Shown here: piece by piece, positions 1 through 8,136 of the stretch
Numbering within the stretch: position 1 is the first letter of the stretch
Layout of the letters: every line of letters starts with the position of its first letter
NCBI RefSeq assembly: GCF_002979415.1
Contig: NZ_PCOT01000004.1
Location: 1 to 64,000, forward strand
Length of the DNA stretch: 64,000 bases
Direction of reading: 5' to 3'
Source: Microbacterium sp. MYb72
GTDB taxonomy: Bacteria; Actinomycetota; Actinomycetes; Actinomycetales; Microbacteriaceae
Position numbers and translations under genes: made by a program
The notes under the pieces: model-generated
Databases searched by the model: none
What the model was told of the DNA's origin: nothing
The model's input: only the letters and a program-made list of their open reading frames with translations

Positions 1-30
1 CCCCACCCCGAACGAAGAGACGGAGACTCC

Positions 31-921
31 GTGAACATCCACCGCGGCATCGTCAGCAGCACGGCCACCCTCACCCCGAACCTGGTGCGCATCACCCTCG
101 GCGGCGACGGCGTCGCCGACTTCCTCAGCACCGGCATCGGCGACGAGTACGTGCGCGTGTTCTTCCCGCACGGCGAAGACCCCACCGACGTCTCGCTGCC
201 CGTGCCTGCGGGCGACTGGTGGGAGACGCCGGAGGGAGCGCCGGAGGCTCCGATGCGCACGTACACGATCAGCGGCGTGCGCCCGGATGCCGGCGAGCTC
301 GACATCGACTTCGTCATTCACGAGGCGGGGGTCGCCGGGCCGTGGGCGGCGCGCGCCGAACCCGGCCACGTGCTCGGGCTGAACGCGCCGACCGGTCTGT
401 ACGCGCCCCCGGCCGACATCACCTGGCAGGTGCTCGTGGCCGACCTCACCGGTCTACCCGCCGTCGCCCGCATCGCCGCTGCGGCGCCGGAGGGCGTGCG
501 CACCCGGGTCGTGCTCGAGGTGCCCACCGCGCAGGATCAGGTCGCGTTCGAGGTCGGCAGCGACGTCGAGGTCACCTGGGTCGTCGGCGGCAACGGCCAC
601 GGGCCCAGCGCGCTCGGTCAGCTGGTGCGCGGCATCGTCGACGGCCGCCTCGCCCTCGACGAGGGATACGTCTGGGTGGCCGGCGAGACGGTCGCACTGC
701 GCGATGTGCGCAAGTACCTGCGCAAGGAGCTCGGGCTGCCCGCGACGCGCTTCAAGGTCGTCGGCTACTGGACCCCGATCGCCGCGTGGGACGAGAAGTT
801 CGCCGCGCTGCCCGAGTCGGTGCAGAAGGAGCTCGACGCGATCTGGGCCGAGATCGACGACGATGAGCCGGAGGACGTGCAGGTGCGGTTCGAGGAGAGG
901 CTCGACCAGCTCGGGCTCTGA
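31..921 (+). CDS. siderophore-interacting protein (FAD-dependent ferric-siderophore reductase family)
   Basis: 296 aa from a GTG start with a purine-rich GGAGA about 8 bases upstream. The N-terminal half is a ferredoxin-reductase-type FAD-binding barrel with the flavin motif RTYT (residues 76-79). The C-terminal half is the SIP domain with VWVAGE and the terminal VVGYW signature. Family members reduce iron(III)-siderophore complexes in the cytoplasm to release iron. The length is normal for the family. The gene's upstream neighbour lies outside the window, and no siderophore transporter is visible here, so the substrate is not known. Family assignment is secure; the reaction is known for the family and inferred here. 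Confidence 0.88.
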   Translation: MNIHRGIVSSTATLTPNLVRITLGGDGVADFLSTGIGDEYVRVFFPHGEDPTDVSLPVPAGDWWETPEGAPEAPMRTYTISGVRPDAGELDIDFVIHEAGVAGPWAARAEPGHVLGLNAPTGLYAPPADITWQVLVADLTGLPAVARIAAAAPEGVRTRVVLEVPTAQDQVAFEVGSDVEVTWVVGGNGHGPSALGQLVRGIVDGRLALDEGYVWVAGETVALRDVRKYLRKELGLPATRFKVVGYWTPIAAWDEKFAALPESVQKELDAIWAEIDDDEPEDVQVRFEERLDQLGL

Positions 922-952
922 CGTCCGCTCTCGATGAGCGGGACGTGCGACG

Positions 953-1028
953 TGGACGCGACGGCGGGAGTCGAACCCGCCACGCTGCCGGTTATGAGCC
1001 GGAGCCCGGGACCGCCCGGATCGCCGCG
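953..1028 (-). tRNA. tRNA with CAU anticodon (Met or Ile2 type), atypical
   Basis: The minus strand folds into a 76-base tRNA with an encoded 3' CCA (plus-strand 953-955). The acceptor stem CGCGGCG/CGTCGCG is fully paired with one G-U. The T arm GCGGG-TTCGACT-CCCGC is perfect. The anticodon loop CTCATAA gives CAU. Odd points are U at the discriminator position, a C1-G72 pair, a U.C mismatch at the top of the anticodon stem, and a D loop of only six bases. The anticodon stem lacks the three G-C pairs of initiator tRNA, so elongator Met or lysidine-modified Ile is more likely. It could be a degenerate copy. Confidence 0.65.
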
Positions 1029-1120
1029 ATGATGACCTCGACGCTACCCGGCGGATCCGCGGATGACCAGGCTCGTTGCCTGGGATAACGCTATGAGTCC
1101 GGCGATGACGGCGACGGGCG

Positions 1121-2104
1121 TCAGGCGATGCCAGGGACCGGAGCGTCGAGGGCGCGCAGCATCCGTTCCAGCGCCTCGCGCAGTTCTGCACGCTCCGGCT
1201 CGGGGAACGTGGTCGCGTACTCGACGCCCTCCGGGATCCACAGCAGCGCGTACATGGCATCGCGCCAGTCGCCGCCGCCGAACGGCCAGCGAGTGCGGTC
1301 GGCGCCCTCCGCCGTCGCCCCCTGAGACCAGACGCCGAAGCGCTCCTGCATCTCAGCGAGAGGGAGTTCCATGACGGCATCGGCCTCGACCCTCTGCGGA
1401 GACCACGACGATGCCACGAGGATGCGTTCCTCGATCTCCTCGCGGGTGATCAGCCTCCTGGCGAACAGCACGCGCGTGTGATCGACCGTCTCGATGCGGT
1501 CGACGCGGAAGGTGCGCCAGTCGTCTCGGTCGAGATCCCAGCACAGCAGGAACCACTTGCGGCCGGACGGCGCCAGCGCGTGCGGCTCGACCCGACGGAT
1601 GCTCTCGGCGCCGGCCCCGTCGATGTACCGCAGCCGGAGCCGCTCTGTATCCCTGGTGGCGAGCGCGATCTCGCCGAGCACCTCTGGCGACACGACCGGC
1701 GCGTCTCCGATGCGCGGAGGCTGCACGGACTCGGCGAGCGCGTTCACCCTTCGGCGCAGCGCCGACGGCAGCACCTGCTCGAGCTTGGCCAGTGCGGTGA
1801 GAGTGACCTCGGCTCCTCCGACGAGCTGCTGCGTCGCGGCGACCCGCAGACCGATCGCCATCGTCACCGCCTCGTCATCCGTGAGCAGCAGCGGTGGCAC
1901 GGCGCTCCCCGCCTCCAGCCGGTACCCGCCCGCAGCGCCGGGCGTCGACTCCACGCGGTAGCCGAGCTCCCTCAGCCTGTCGACGTCGCGCCGCACGGTG
2001 CGCTGGGTGACGCCGAGCCTGCTCGCAAGCTCGGTGCCCGGCCAGTGCCGGTGCGTCTGCAGCAGATTGAGCAGGGCGAGTGCGCGGGAGGTCGTATCGG
2101 ACAT
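1121..2104 (-). CDS. HTH/WYL-domain transcriptional regulator
   Basis: 327 aa. Residues about 1-60 form a DeoR/HTH_11-type winged helix (SRLGVTQRTVRRDVDRLREL), and the central and C-terminal part is a WYL ligand-sensing domain (RVEPHALAPSGRKWFLLCWD). WYL regulators usually bind DNA as dimers and sense small molecules or nucleic acids. The gene is divergent from a two-gene ABC exporter with 61 bp between starts, and that gap holds a perfect 7-bp inverted repeat, so it very likely controls the exporter and itself. The ligand cannot be told from sequence. Confidence 0.88.
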   Translation of the reverse strand: MSDTTSRALALLNLLQTHRHWPGTELASRLGVTQRTVRRDVDRLRELGYRVESTPGAAGGYRLEAGSAVPPLLLTDDEAVTMAIGLRVAATQQLVGGAEVTLTALAKLEQVLPSALRRRVNALAESVQPPRIGDAPVVSPEVLGEIALATRDTERLRLRYIDGAGAESIRRVEPHALAPSGRKWFLLCWDLDRDDWRTFRVDRIETVDHTRVLFARRLITREEIEERILVASSWSPQRVEADAVMELPLAEMQERFGVWSQGATAEGADRTRWPFGGGDWRDAMYALLWIPEGVEYATTFPEPERAELREALERMLRALDAPVPGIA

Positions 2105-2127
2105 GTCTCAAGATTCGCAGATATTGC

Positions 2128-2142
2128 GGACAGAATCTGTCC
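2128..2142. promoter_or_regulatory. candidate WYL-regulator operator
   Basis: GGACAGA-A-TCTGTCC is a perfect 7-bp inverted repeat with one central base. It lies midway between the divergent WYL regulator and the ABC exporter, just upstream of the exporter's -10 box. Binding here would cover the exporter promoter and the regulator's 5' end. The operator role is inferred from symmetry and position. Confidence 0.6.
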
Positions 2143-2153
2143 TGGTTGGTTTC

Positions 2154-2159
2154 TACCTT
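2154..2159 (+). promoter_or_regulatory. -10 box of ABC exporter operon (leaderless type)
   Basis: TACCTT stands six bases before the ATG at 2166, the same geometry seen at many genes in this window. A weak GAGG also precedes the ATG, so a very short leader is possible. Confidence 0.45.
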
Positions 2160-2165
2160 CGAGGT

Positions 2166-3200
2166 ATGGCAACTGAACCCATCATCGAAACCGAGGGCCT
2201 GACCAAGGTCTTCACCGTCAAGAAGACGTCGGTCGACGCGGTCACCGACCTCTCCTTCACCGCGGCGCGCGGAGAACTCGTCGCGTTCCTCGGACCGAAC
2301 GGAGCCGGGAAGTCGACGAGCCTGCGGATGCTCACGACGCTGATCCCGCCGACGTCCGGCACGGCACGGGTGGTCGGCCACGACATCCGTACGGATGCCG
2401 CCGGCGTCCGCGCCCGGATCGGCTACGTCGGCCAGCTCACGAGCGGGAGCTTCTCGCAGCGGGTGCGCGATGAGCTCCTCAGTCAGGGAGCGTTCTACGG
2501 GATGTCGAAGCGCGACAGCGCGCGCCGGGCCGACGAGCTCATCGACTCCCTCGATCTCGGCTCCTTCGCCGCCCGCACCGTGCAGCAGCTCAGCGGCGGG
2601 CAGAAGCGCCGCCTCGACATCGCCCTCGGACTCATGCACGCCCCGCCGCTGATCTTCCTCGACGAGCCGTCGACAGGCCTCGACCCGCAGAGCAGGGCCA
2701 ACCTCTGGGAGCACATCCTCGACCTCCGCACCCAGCACGGCACGACGGTGTTCCTCACCACGCACTATCTCGAAGAGGCTGATCGCTACGCCGAGCGCGT
2801 CATGGTGATGGACAAGGGCCGCATCATCGCCGACGACGACGCCGCCGCGCTCAAGGCGACGCTGGCCGGGGATGTCCTCACCTTCGGCTTCGCCGATGAC
2901 GCGGTCGCAGCGAGCGCTCGTGCCGTGATCTCCCGGCTCAGCCCCGCCGAGGTCACGGTCGACGCGGACTCCGTGTCTCTCGCCGTTCCGAACGGGGACC
3001 TCCTGCTCCCCGTGATCGTCCACGAGCTGGATGCCGCCGGCATCCAGGTGCGCAGGGCGACCGGCGTGCCGCCCACGCTCGACGACGTGTTCCTCGCCCT
3101 GACCGGCCGCACCCTGCGGGACGCAGGCGAGGGGGCCGCAGACGCGGCATCCGATTCCGAAGCCCCCAGCGAAACCACCCGGACGGGAATCCTCTCATGA
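2166..3200 (+). CDS. ABC exporter ATP-binding protein (DrrA-like)
   Basis: 344 aa. Walker A GPNGAGKS (residues 43-50), signature LSGGQKRR, Walker B LIFLDEPSTGLD and H-loop TTHYLEEA are all present. A C-terminal extension of about 100 residues resembles the regulatory tail of daunorubicin-resistance DrrA-type ATPases. It should power the permease encoded next, which it overlaps by 4 bp (ATGA). I chose the ATG at 2166 because the ABC fold begins right there and a -10 box sits six bases upstream. A longer in-frame reading from 1998 would run through the divergent regulator. The substrate is unknown. Confidence 0.9.
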   Translation: MATEPIIETEGLTKVFTVKKTSVDAVTDLSFTAARGELVAFLGPNGAGKSTSLRMLTTLIPPTSGTARVVGHDIRTDAAGVRARIGYVGQLTSGSFSQRVRDELLSQGAFYGMSKRDSARRADELIDSLDLGSFAARTVQQLSGGQKRRLDIALGLMHAPPLIFLDEPSTGLDPQSRANLWEHILDLRTQHGTTVFLTTHYLEEADRYAERVMVMDKGRIIADDDAAALKATLAGDVLTFGFADDAVAASARAVISRLSPAEVTVDADSVSLAVPNGDLLLPVIVHELDAAGIQVRRATGVPPTLDDVFLALTGRTLRDAGEGAADAASDSEAPSETTRTGILS

Positions 3201-3976
3201 CCACCATCGAGACCCTCGTGCGCCCGAACCTCGCCAGGGACACGAAGAACGTCCTCGCTCGCGAGCTCAGGCCCGTCGTACGAGATCCGTTCACGCTGAT
3301 CTTCAGCCTGCTCCAGCCGCTCGTGTTCCTCGGGCTGTTCGCGCCGCTGCTGATCGGCGGCTCCGGTCGACCTGCCGGCGAGACGCTGGCGTGGTTCGTG
3401 CCTGGCGTGCTCGTCATGATCGTCCTGTTCGGCACCGGCGCGACCGGCTCGAATCTGCAGTACGAGATGATGACCGGCTCGCACGAGCGCACTCTCGTCG
3501 CCCCTCTCGCCCGGTCGTCGCTGTTGATCGGCCGTGCGCTCAAGGAGGTCGCCCCGATCGTCGTGCAGTCGATCGTGATCGTCCTGATCGCCTGGCCCTT
3601 CGGATTCGCGATCGACCTGCCCGGCCTCCTCATCGGGCTGGCCCTGCTCGCGGTGTTCGGCGTGGGGCTCGGCTCGCTCTCCTACTCGCTGGCTCTGGCC
3701 ACGAAGGATCGAGAGTGGCTGTTCTGGGGTGTGCAGCAGGCCCTGATCTTCCCGCTGCTGATCCTGTCGGGCATGCTCCTGCCGCTCGACGACGGACCCG
3801 CATGGATGCGCGCCGTGGCCTCGGTGAACCCCGTGAACTGGGTCGTGCAGGCCGAGCGCGCGCTGTTCGCCGGAGACCTCGGCGACATCACTGTGCTGTG
3901 GGGCTGGGTCGCGGCGGCCGCGGTCGCGGTGGTCGGACTCGCTGTCGGCATCCGGTCGATCCGCCGCAGCAGCTGA
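3197..3976 (+). CDS. ABC-2 type exporter permease (DrrB-like)
   Basis: 259 aa with about six hydrophobic segments and the ABC-2 membrane topology; family motifs include TLVAPLARSSLLIGRALKE between TM2 and TM3. It forms the membrane part of the exporter with the ATPase encoded just upstream (4-bp overlap). A strong hairpin follows ten bases after the stop, so the pair is a closed two-gene operon, probably controlled by the divergent WYL regulator. Drug, lipid or peptide export is typical of the family; the substrate is not predictable. Confidence 0.88.
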   Translation: MTTIETLVRPNLARDTKNVLARELRPVVRDPFTLIFSLLQPLVFLGLFAPLLIGGSGRPAGETLAWFVPGVLVMIVLFGTGATGSNLQYEMMTGSHERTLVAPLARSSLLIGRALKEVAPIVVQSIVIVLIAWPFGFAIDLPGLLIGLALLAVFGVGLGSLSYSLALATKDREWLFWGVQQALIFPLLILSGMLLPLDDGPAWMRAVASVNPVNWVVQAERALFAGDLGDITVLWGWVAAAAVAVVGLAVGIRSIRRSS

Positions 3977-3985
3977 TCGATCGGT

Positions 3986-4017
3986 CAGAGGCCTCCCTCT
4001 GATGAGGGAGGCCTCTG
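3986..4017 (+). terminator. hairpin terminator after ABC exporter operon
   Basis: A perfect 14-bp stem (CAGAGGCCTCCCTC / GAGGGAGGCCTCTG) with a TGAT loop starts ten bases after the permease stop. There is no T-tract, as is common for actinobacterial terminators. It could also serve the minus-strand locus to the right. Confidence 0.7.
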
Positions 4018-4046
4018 GTCCGCCGACCCGCCGGCGATCGCGCCGA

Positions 4047-4175
4047 TCAGCCGCTGCAGGCGGAAAGCCCTTCGATGAGCACCGCATGCCGCCGGGCGCC
4101 GTCGTTCGGTCCGCGCAGGAGGCGCGAGATCCGTCCTCCGTCGCCCTGGCCCATCGGGCGGATGCCGATCGTCAT
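4047..4175 (-). pseudogene. short coupled ORF, possible remnant of a GNAT-type gene
   Basis: 42 codons start with an ATG that overlaps the stop of the FAD monooxygenase (ATGA), as in a translationally coupled operon partner. The first residues, MTIGIRPMGQGDGGRI, resemble the beginning of GNAT acetyltransferases, but the rest does not continue as one and soon hits a stop. I read it as the stub of a truncated downstream gene. It may be nothing more than a chance ORF. Confidence 0.25.
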
Positions 4176-5491
4176 GAGCAGCAGGACGATCCGGTCGCGT
4201 CTCCCGTGGAGCAGACCCCGGTCGCCGGCAGCGTGAGAACGACCTGTGCGGCCGAGGGGAGGTCTCCGTCGAGCCATGCGGTGACGGAGCGGACCTGCTC
4301 GTAACCGGTGGCGAGGAGGAACGTCGGCGCCCGCCCGTAGGACTTCATCCCGACGACGAAGAACCCCGGCTCGGGATGCGTGAGCTCTCGGAACCCGTGC
4401 GGTTCGACCGTCCCGCAGGAGTGGACGTTCGGATCGATCAGCGGGGCCAGCCGCTTCGGCGCCTCGACGATGTCATCCAGCTCGAGGCGGATCTCGCGGA
4501 GCATGTCCAGGTCGGGACGGAACCCGGTCGCGTTGACGACCAGATCCGCCTCCACCATCCCCGGCTCTCCGCGGCGCGTGCCGACGATTCGGATCCCGTC
4601 ACCGGAGGGTTCGAGACCGGAGATCTCGAACGAGTCGACCACCGCGACGGCTCCGGACGCGACAAGTCGGTCGGTACGGGTGCCGAGCTTCGCACGATCG
4701 GGCAGCTCGTCATCCGGCGAGGACGACACCCTGATCGCGGAAGGGTTCCGGATCACCCACGTCGCCTGCGTCCCCGGCTCATCGCGAACCAGCTTGCCGA
4801 GGGCGATGAGGGTGTTCGCCGCCGAATGCCCGGCCCCGACGACCACCGTATGCCGACCGGCGAACCGCTCCCGATCCGCCCCGAGGACATCCGGCAGGGC
4901 ATGCAGCACCCGGTCGGCGACCCTGTCGAACCCGAGCGGGATGAGGCCGGAGGAGGCGAGGGGGTTCGGGGTCGAGTAGGTGCCGGACGCATCGATCACC
5001 GCCCGCGCCGTCTGCTCCTCGACCTGACCGTCTGCACGCTGGATGCGCAGCAGGAACGGGGCCTGCGCGCGCCCGGCCGTCCGGGTGCGGTCCATGCCCT
5101 CCCTCGACACCGCGATCACACGGGAGGCGAACCGGATCCGCGATCCGATCTCGGGAAGCCCCGCGAGAGGTACCAGGTAGTCGTCGACGAGCTCCTGCCC
5201 GGTCGGCGCGCGCCCCTCCGTGGGCATCGCCCATCCCGATGCCTCCAGCAGTCGCCGCGACGCGGGATCGACCAGGTGGCGCCACGGGGAGAACAGGCGG
5301 GTGTGCCCCCAGCGCTGAACGGACGCGGCCACCCGCTCCCCTGCCTCGAGGATCATGAAGTCGATGCCGCGCTCGGCGAGGTTCGCCGCGGCCGCGAGGC
5401 CGATCGGGCCGGCGCCGATGACCACGACCGGCAACGTCGAGAGCCGGTCGGAAGCGACCGTCCGGGGAGTGAGATCGAGCAGCGTCACCAT
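4172..5491 (-). CDS. FAD/NAD(P)-dependent monooxygenase, arsenic-locus (ArsO-like) type
   Basis: 439 aa. An N-terminal Rossmann motif GAGPIGLAAAANLAERG (about residues 27-43) binds FAD, a second dinucleotide motif VVGAGHSAANT lies near residue 217, and VNATGFRPDLDML is the typical third flavoprotein motif. Such flavoproteins sit beside arsR in many actinobacterial arsenic loci. The protein ends in SSCCS, a vicinal cysteine pair that could bind a thiophilic metalloid. A GGAGG site precedes the ATG. It is divergent from arsR over an 83-bp region packed with TATCGAT repeats. Exact substrate unproven. Confidence 0.75.
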   Translation of the reverse strand: MVTLLDLTPRTVASDRLSTLPVVVIGAGPIGLAAAANLAERGIDFMILEAGERVAASVQRWGHTRLFSPWRHLVDPASRRLLEASGWAMPTEGRAPTGQELVDDYLVPLAGLPEIGSRIRFASRVIAVSREGMDRTRTAGRAQAPFLLRIQRADGQVEEQTARAVIDASGTYSTPNPLASSGLIPLGFDRVADRVLHALPDVLGADRERFAGRHTVVVGAGHSAANTLIALGKLVRDEPGTQATWVIRNPSAIRVSSSPDDELPDRAKLGTRTDRLVASGAVAVVDSFEISGLEPSGDGIRIVGTRRGEPGMVEADLVVNATGFRPDLDMLREIRLELDDIVEAPKRLAPLIDPNVHSCGTVEPHGFRELTHPEPGFFVVGMKSYGRAPTFLLATGYEQVRSVTAWLDGDLPSAAQVVLTLPATGVCSTGDATGSSCCS

Positions 5492-5505
5492 CAGGATCCT
5501 CCATA

Positions 5506-5572
5506 TATCGATGAATGTCGATGCAAGTATGGGCGTATCTATCGATGACTGTCAATATCGATTAGTATCGAT
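5506..5572. promoter_or_regulatory. ArsR operator array (four TATCGAT copies)
   Basis: TATCGAT occurs at 5506, 5540, 5556 and 5566, with a related GTCGAT at 5517, all inside the arsR/monooxygenase divergent region. The last two copies flank TTAG and overlap the arsR -10 box TAGTAT (5563-5568), which ends six bases before the arsR ATG. This is the expected place for ArsR binding to repress both directions. Confidence 0.65.
5563..5568 (+). promoter_or_regulatory. -10 box of arsR
   Basis: TAGTAT, six bases before ATG 5575, overlapped by the last TATCGAT operator copy at 5566. Confidence 0.5.
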
Positions 5573-5574
5573 AC

Positions 5575-5928
5575 ATGGTCCAGCTGCTCGAGGTCACCGA
5601 TGTCTCCGCCGGCACCACCTGCTGCGCTCCGCTCGTGAAGGAACCGCTCGGACAGCATGACGCGGAGCATCTCGCCGCCCGCCTGAAGGCCCTCGCAGAT
5701 CCGGCCCGACTGCGGCTGCTGTCGATCGTCGCCTCCAGCACCGACCAGGAGGCGTGCGTCTGCGACCTCATCGACCCGGTCGGCCTGTCCCAGCCGACGG
5801 TCTCCCATCACCTCAAGGTGCTCACCACCGCCGGGTTCCTGACCCGCTCCCAGCGGGGCACCTGGGCGTACTACCGTCTCGTGCCGGATGCTCTGACCTC
5901 GGTGTCCGCGGTGCTCGTCGACGCGTGA
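5575..5928 (+). CDS. arsR: ArsR/SmtB family metalloid-sensing repressor
   Basis: 117 aa winged helix. The recognition helix region is LSQPTVSHHLKVL. It carries an N-terminal vicinal pair C16-C17 (TTCCAP) and a CVCDL motif near residue 61. The first resembles the N-terminal arsenite site known from Corynebacterium glutamicum ArsR; the second is the site used by plasmid-type ArsR. The ATG follows a TAGTAT -10 box by six bases, so the mRNA is probably leaderless. It should repress itself and the divergent monooxygenase. No arsenite pump or arsenate reductase is nearby. Confidence 0.88.
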   Translation: MVQLLEVTDVSAGTTCCAPLVKEPLGQHDAEHLAARLKALADPARLRLLSIVASSTDQEACVCDLIDPVGLSQPTVSHHLKVLTTAGFLTRSQRGTWAYYRLVPDALTSVSAVLVDA

Positions 5929-6046
5929 CTCCCGCCGCGACGCCCCTGTTCCGCCCGCCCGTCCGGGTGTAGCGTCCCCTCCATACGCGGCCGTTCGACG
6001 ATGCCGGCAGCGCCGCCGCATCCCGTGACGCCCTGAGGGGACGACG

Positions 6047-7096
6047 ATGATGGAGAACCCGGTACGCCCGCCTTCCACGGTGCTGAAGACCCACCGCTAC
6101 CTGCGGCTCTCCCTGGTCTTCGTCGTCTTCGCGATCCTGGCGAGCGTGCTGATCCAGACGGTCGTGATCTCCTGGCGGCCGCTGGAGTTCGGCTGGAACA
6201 TGCTGCCGTCGATCAGCCACTACTTCTACACGCCCGTCCGCACCGTGTTCGTCGGAGCGCTGATCGCGGCATCCCTCGCTCTCCTCGCGCTCTCCGGCCG
6301 CTCGCGCGCCGTCACCCTCCTCGACATCTCGGCGCTCTTCGCTCCGCTGATCGCCCTCGTGCCCACCGGCATCGCTCCGTCTCAGCGCACGCCAGAGCAG
6401 ATCTGCCCCGAGAGCGGCGACTGCGTGCCGGAGGAGTACCTGGACGGCGCGCGGGCGGGCATCGCCGTCTACGCGGTGGTCGTGTTCACCACGATCATCG
6501 TCATGGCACTGGTCCGCAGACACGACCGACTCCGACGTGAGCAGAGCACCCGCCCGGCGCTCAGCCCCGAGGAGCGCGCCGAGGAGACACTGCTGCGGGA
6601 GGATGCCGCGCGGAGCCGGAGGTCGGCGGCGATCGTGTCGTGGGTCGCCGCCGCCACCGCGGTCGTCATGCTCGTCCTCGCGTTCGCCCCCGGTCTCAGC
6701 GATGGGTTCCCGTTCAACTTCTGGCCGTTCCCCTCCAGCATCCACTTCGCGGCGACCCTGCTGTTCTTCGGCGCGTTCGCAGCTGTTCCCCTCCTGCATG
6801 CCCGGGAGGACGAGAGCGACGAGCAGACGGCGCCCGCACCCTGGCAGAGGATCCTCTACCGCTGGGTCAGCCGCTGCATGGCCGGAGACCTCGTCGTCCT
6901 CATCGTGGCCTTCGCGATCCGCGATCACTTGAACGGCTTCCCTCTCGTCCTGATCGGGGAGGCGGTCGCGCTGTCTCTCTTCGCCGCGTTCTGGTGGGTG
7001 CAGACCCTGCAGAGGTGGGACGACGAGTACGCGCCCTACCTCGTCGACCCCGATGCGCCGCCGCCCGGTCCCGCCGAGGGTGTGCTCCCGCGGTGA
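6047..7096 (+). CDS. multi-pass membrane protein of unknown function
   Basis: 349 aa with about eight hydrophobic segments, in two groups separated by a charged cytoplasmic-looking stretch around residues 165-195 (RRHDRLRREQSTRPALSPEE). A loop after TM3 holds two cysteines (CPESGDC) that could form a disulfide outside the membrane. The start is ATG 6047 or the adjacent ATG 6050; GAGGGG lies seven bases upstream. It is convergent with the quinone oxidoreductase, with only 4 bp between stops. I do not recognise the family. Confidence 0.7.
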   Translation: MMENPVRPPSTVLKTHRYLRLSLVFVVFAILASVLIQTVVISWRPLEFGWNMLPSISHYFYTPVRTVFVGALIAASLALLALSGRSRAVTLLDISALFAPLIALVPTGIAPSQRTPEQICPESGDCVPEEYLDGARAGIAVYAVVVFTTIIVMALVRRHDRLRREQSTRPALSPEERAEETLLREDAARSRRSAAIVSWVAAATAVVMLVLAFAPGLSDGFPFNFWPFPSSIHFAATLLFFGAFAAVPLLHAREDESDEQTAPAPWQRILYRWVSRCMAGDLVVLIVAFAIRDHLNGFPLVLIGEAVALSLFAAFWWVQTLQRWDDEYAPYLVDPDAPPPGPAEGVLPR

Positions 7097-7100
7097 GCCG

Positions 7101-8099
7101 TCACCTCGACACCGTGATCACCACTTTGCCGCGGCTCACCCCTGCGGCGACATCGGCGAGAGCCTCCGGCACCTGAGCGAACGGATAGGTCCGCGCGACG
7201 ATGGGGCGGATCACCCGCCGCTCCACGAGATCGGTGATCTCTCGGAGCTGCTCACCATCGGCGTGCATGAAGAGGAACTCGTACGCCACCCCGAGCCTTT
7301 TCGCCTGACGACGGATCCTGCGGCTGAGAGCGGTGATCGCGAGGACGAGGAGCGGGTTGAGCCCCGCAGCTCGGGCGAAGGCCGGATCCGGCGGCCCCGA
7401 GATGCCGATCGCCCGCCCGCCCGGCTTCAGCACACGCAGCGACTTCTCGAGGTTCTCGCCTCCGAGGCTGTCCAGCACCAGGTCGTACCCCGAGAGGACC
7501 TCCGCGAAGTCCTCTCGGCGGTAGTCGATCACGACGTCGGCGCCGAGGTCACGGACGAAATCGGCATTGGCGCCGCTCGCCGTGGTGGCCACATGCGCGC
7601 CGAGGTGCCTGGCGAGCTGGATCGCGATGGACCCCACTCCGCCGGCGCCGGCGTGGATGAGGACCTTCTGCCCCGGAGCGAGCCGCCCCCTCTCCACCAG
7701 CGCCTGCCAGGCGGTGAGAGCGACGAGGGGCAACGACCCCGCTTCGGCCATCGAGATGTTCGCCGGTTTCGCAGCGAGATCGGCTTCGTCGACCGCGATG
7801 CGCTCGGCGAACGTCCCGATCCGCGCCGCGTCCGGTCGCGCGTACACCTCATCGCCGGGACGGAATCCCCGCACCAGCCGTCCGACGCGGATCACCGTAC
7901 CCGCGACGTCGTTGCCGAGCACGAGGGGGAGCGCGTAGGGGAGGATCTGCGCGAACTCTCCACTGCGGATCTTCTCGTCGAGCTGGTTGACGCCCGCCGC
8001 TTCGACCCGCACCAGCACGTCGGTGTCGCCGACCTCCGGCTCGGCGACCTCCTGAAGCTCCAGTGGTCGCCTGTACTTCTTGACGACGAATGCGCGCAT
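7101..8099 (-). CDS. NADP-dependent quinone oxidoreductase-like protein (MDR family)
   Basis: 332 aa. The N-terminal GroES-like fold (residues about 1-120) is followed by the nucleotide-binding motif HAGAGGVGSIAIQLARHLGA. It lacks the catalytic and structural zinc cysteines of alcohol dehydrogenases, so it belongs to the zinc-free quinone/enone reductase group. It lies 37 bp downstream of an SDR gene in what looks like one operon controlled by the divergent TetR regulator. Likely role is reduction of a reactive carbonyl or quinone; the substrate is unknown. Confidence 0.85.
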   Translation of the reverse strand: MRAFVVKKYRRPLELQEVAEPEVGDTDVLVRVEAAGVNQLDEKIRSGEFAQILPYALPLVLGNDVAGTVIRVGRLVRGFRPGDEVYARPDAARIGTFAERIAVDEADLAAKPANISMAEAGSLPLVALTAWQALVERGRLAPGQKVLIHAGAGGVGSIAIQLARHLGAHVATTASGANADFVRDLGADVVIDYRREDFAEVLSGYDLVLDSLGGENLEKSLRVLKPGGRAIGISGPPDPAFARAAGLNPLLVLAITALSRRIRRQAKRLGVAYEFLFMHADGEQLREITDLVERRVIRPIVARTYPFAQVPEALADVAAGVSRGKVVITVSR

Positions 8100-8136
8100 G
8101 TCCTTCTCCTGTCTTCTCGTGACCGTCTGCGCCGGG

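Noticed and set aside
1998..2165. Extended N terminus for the ABC ATPase
   Set aside because: It would overlap the divergent WYL gene and the operator; the ATPase fold and -10 box support ATG 2166.
3986..4017. Attachment site or mobile-element end
   Set aside because: The perfect hairpin follows directly after a stop codon and no integrase or transposase is near; a terminator explains it.
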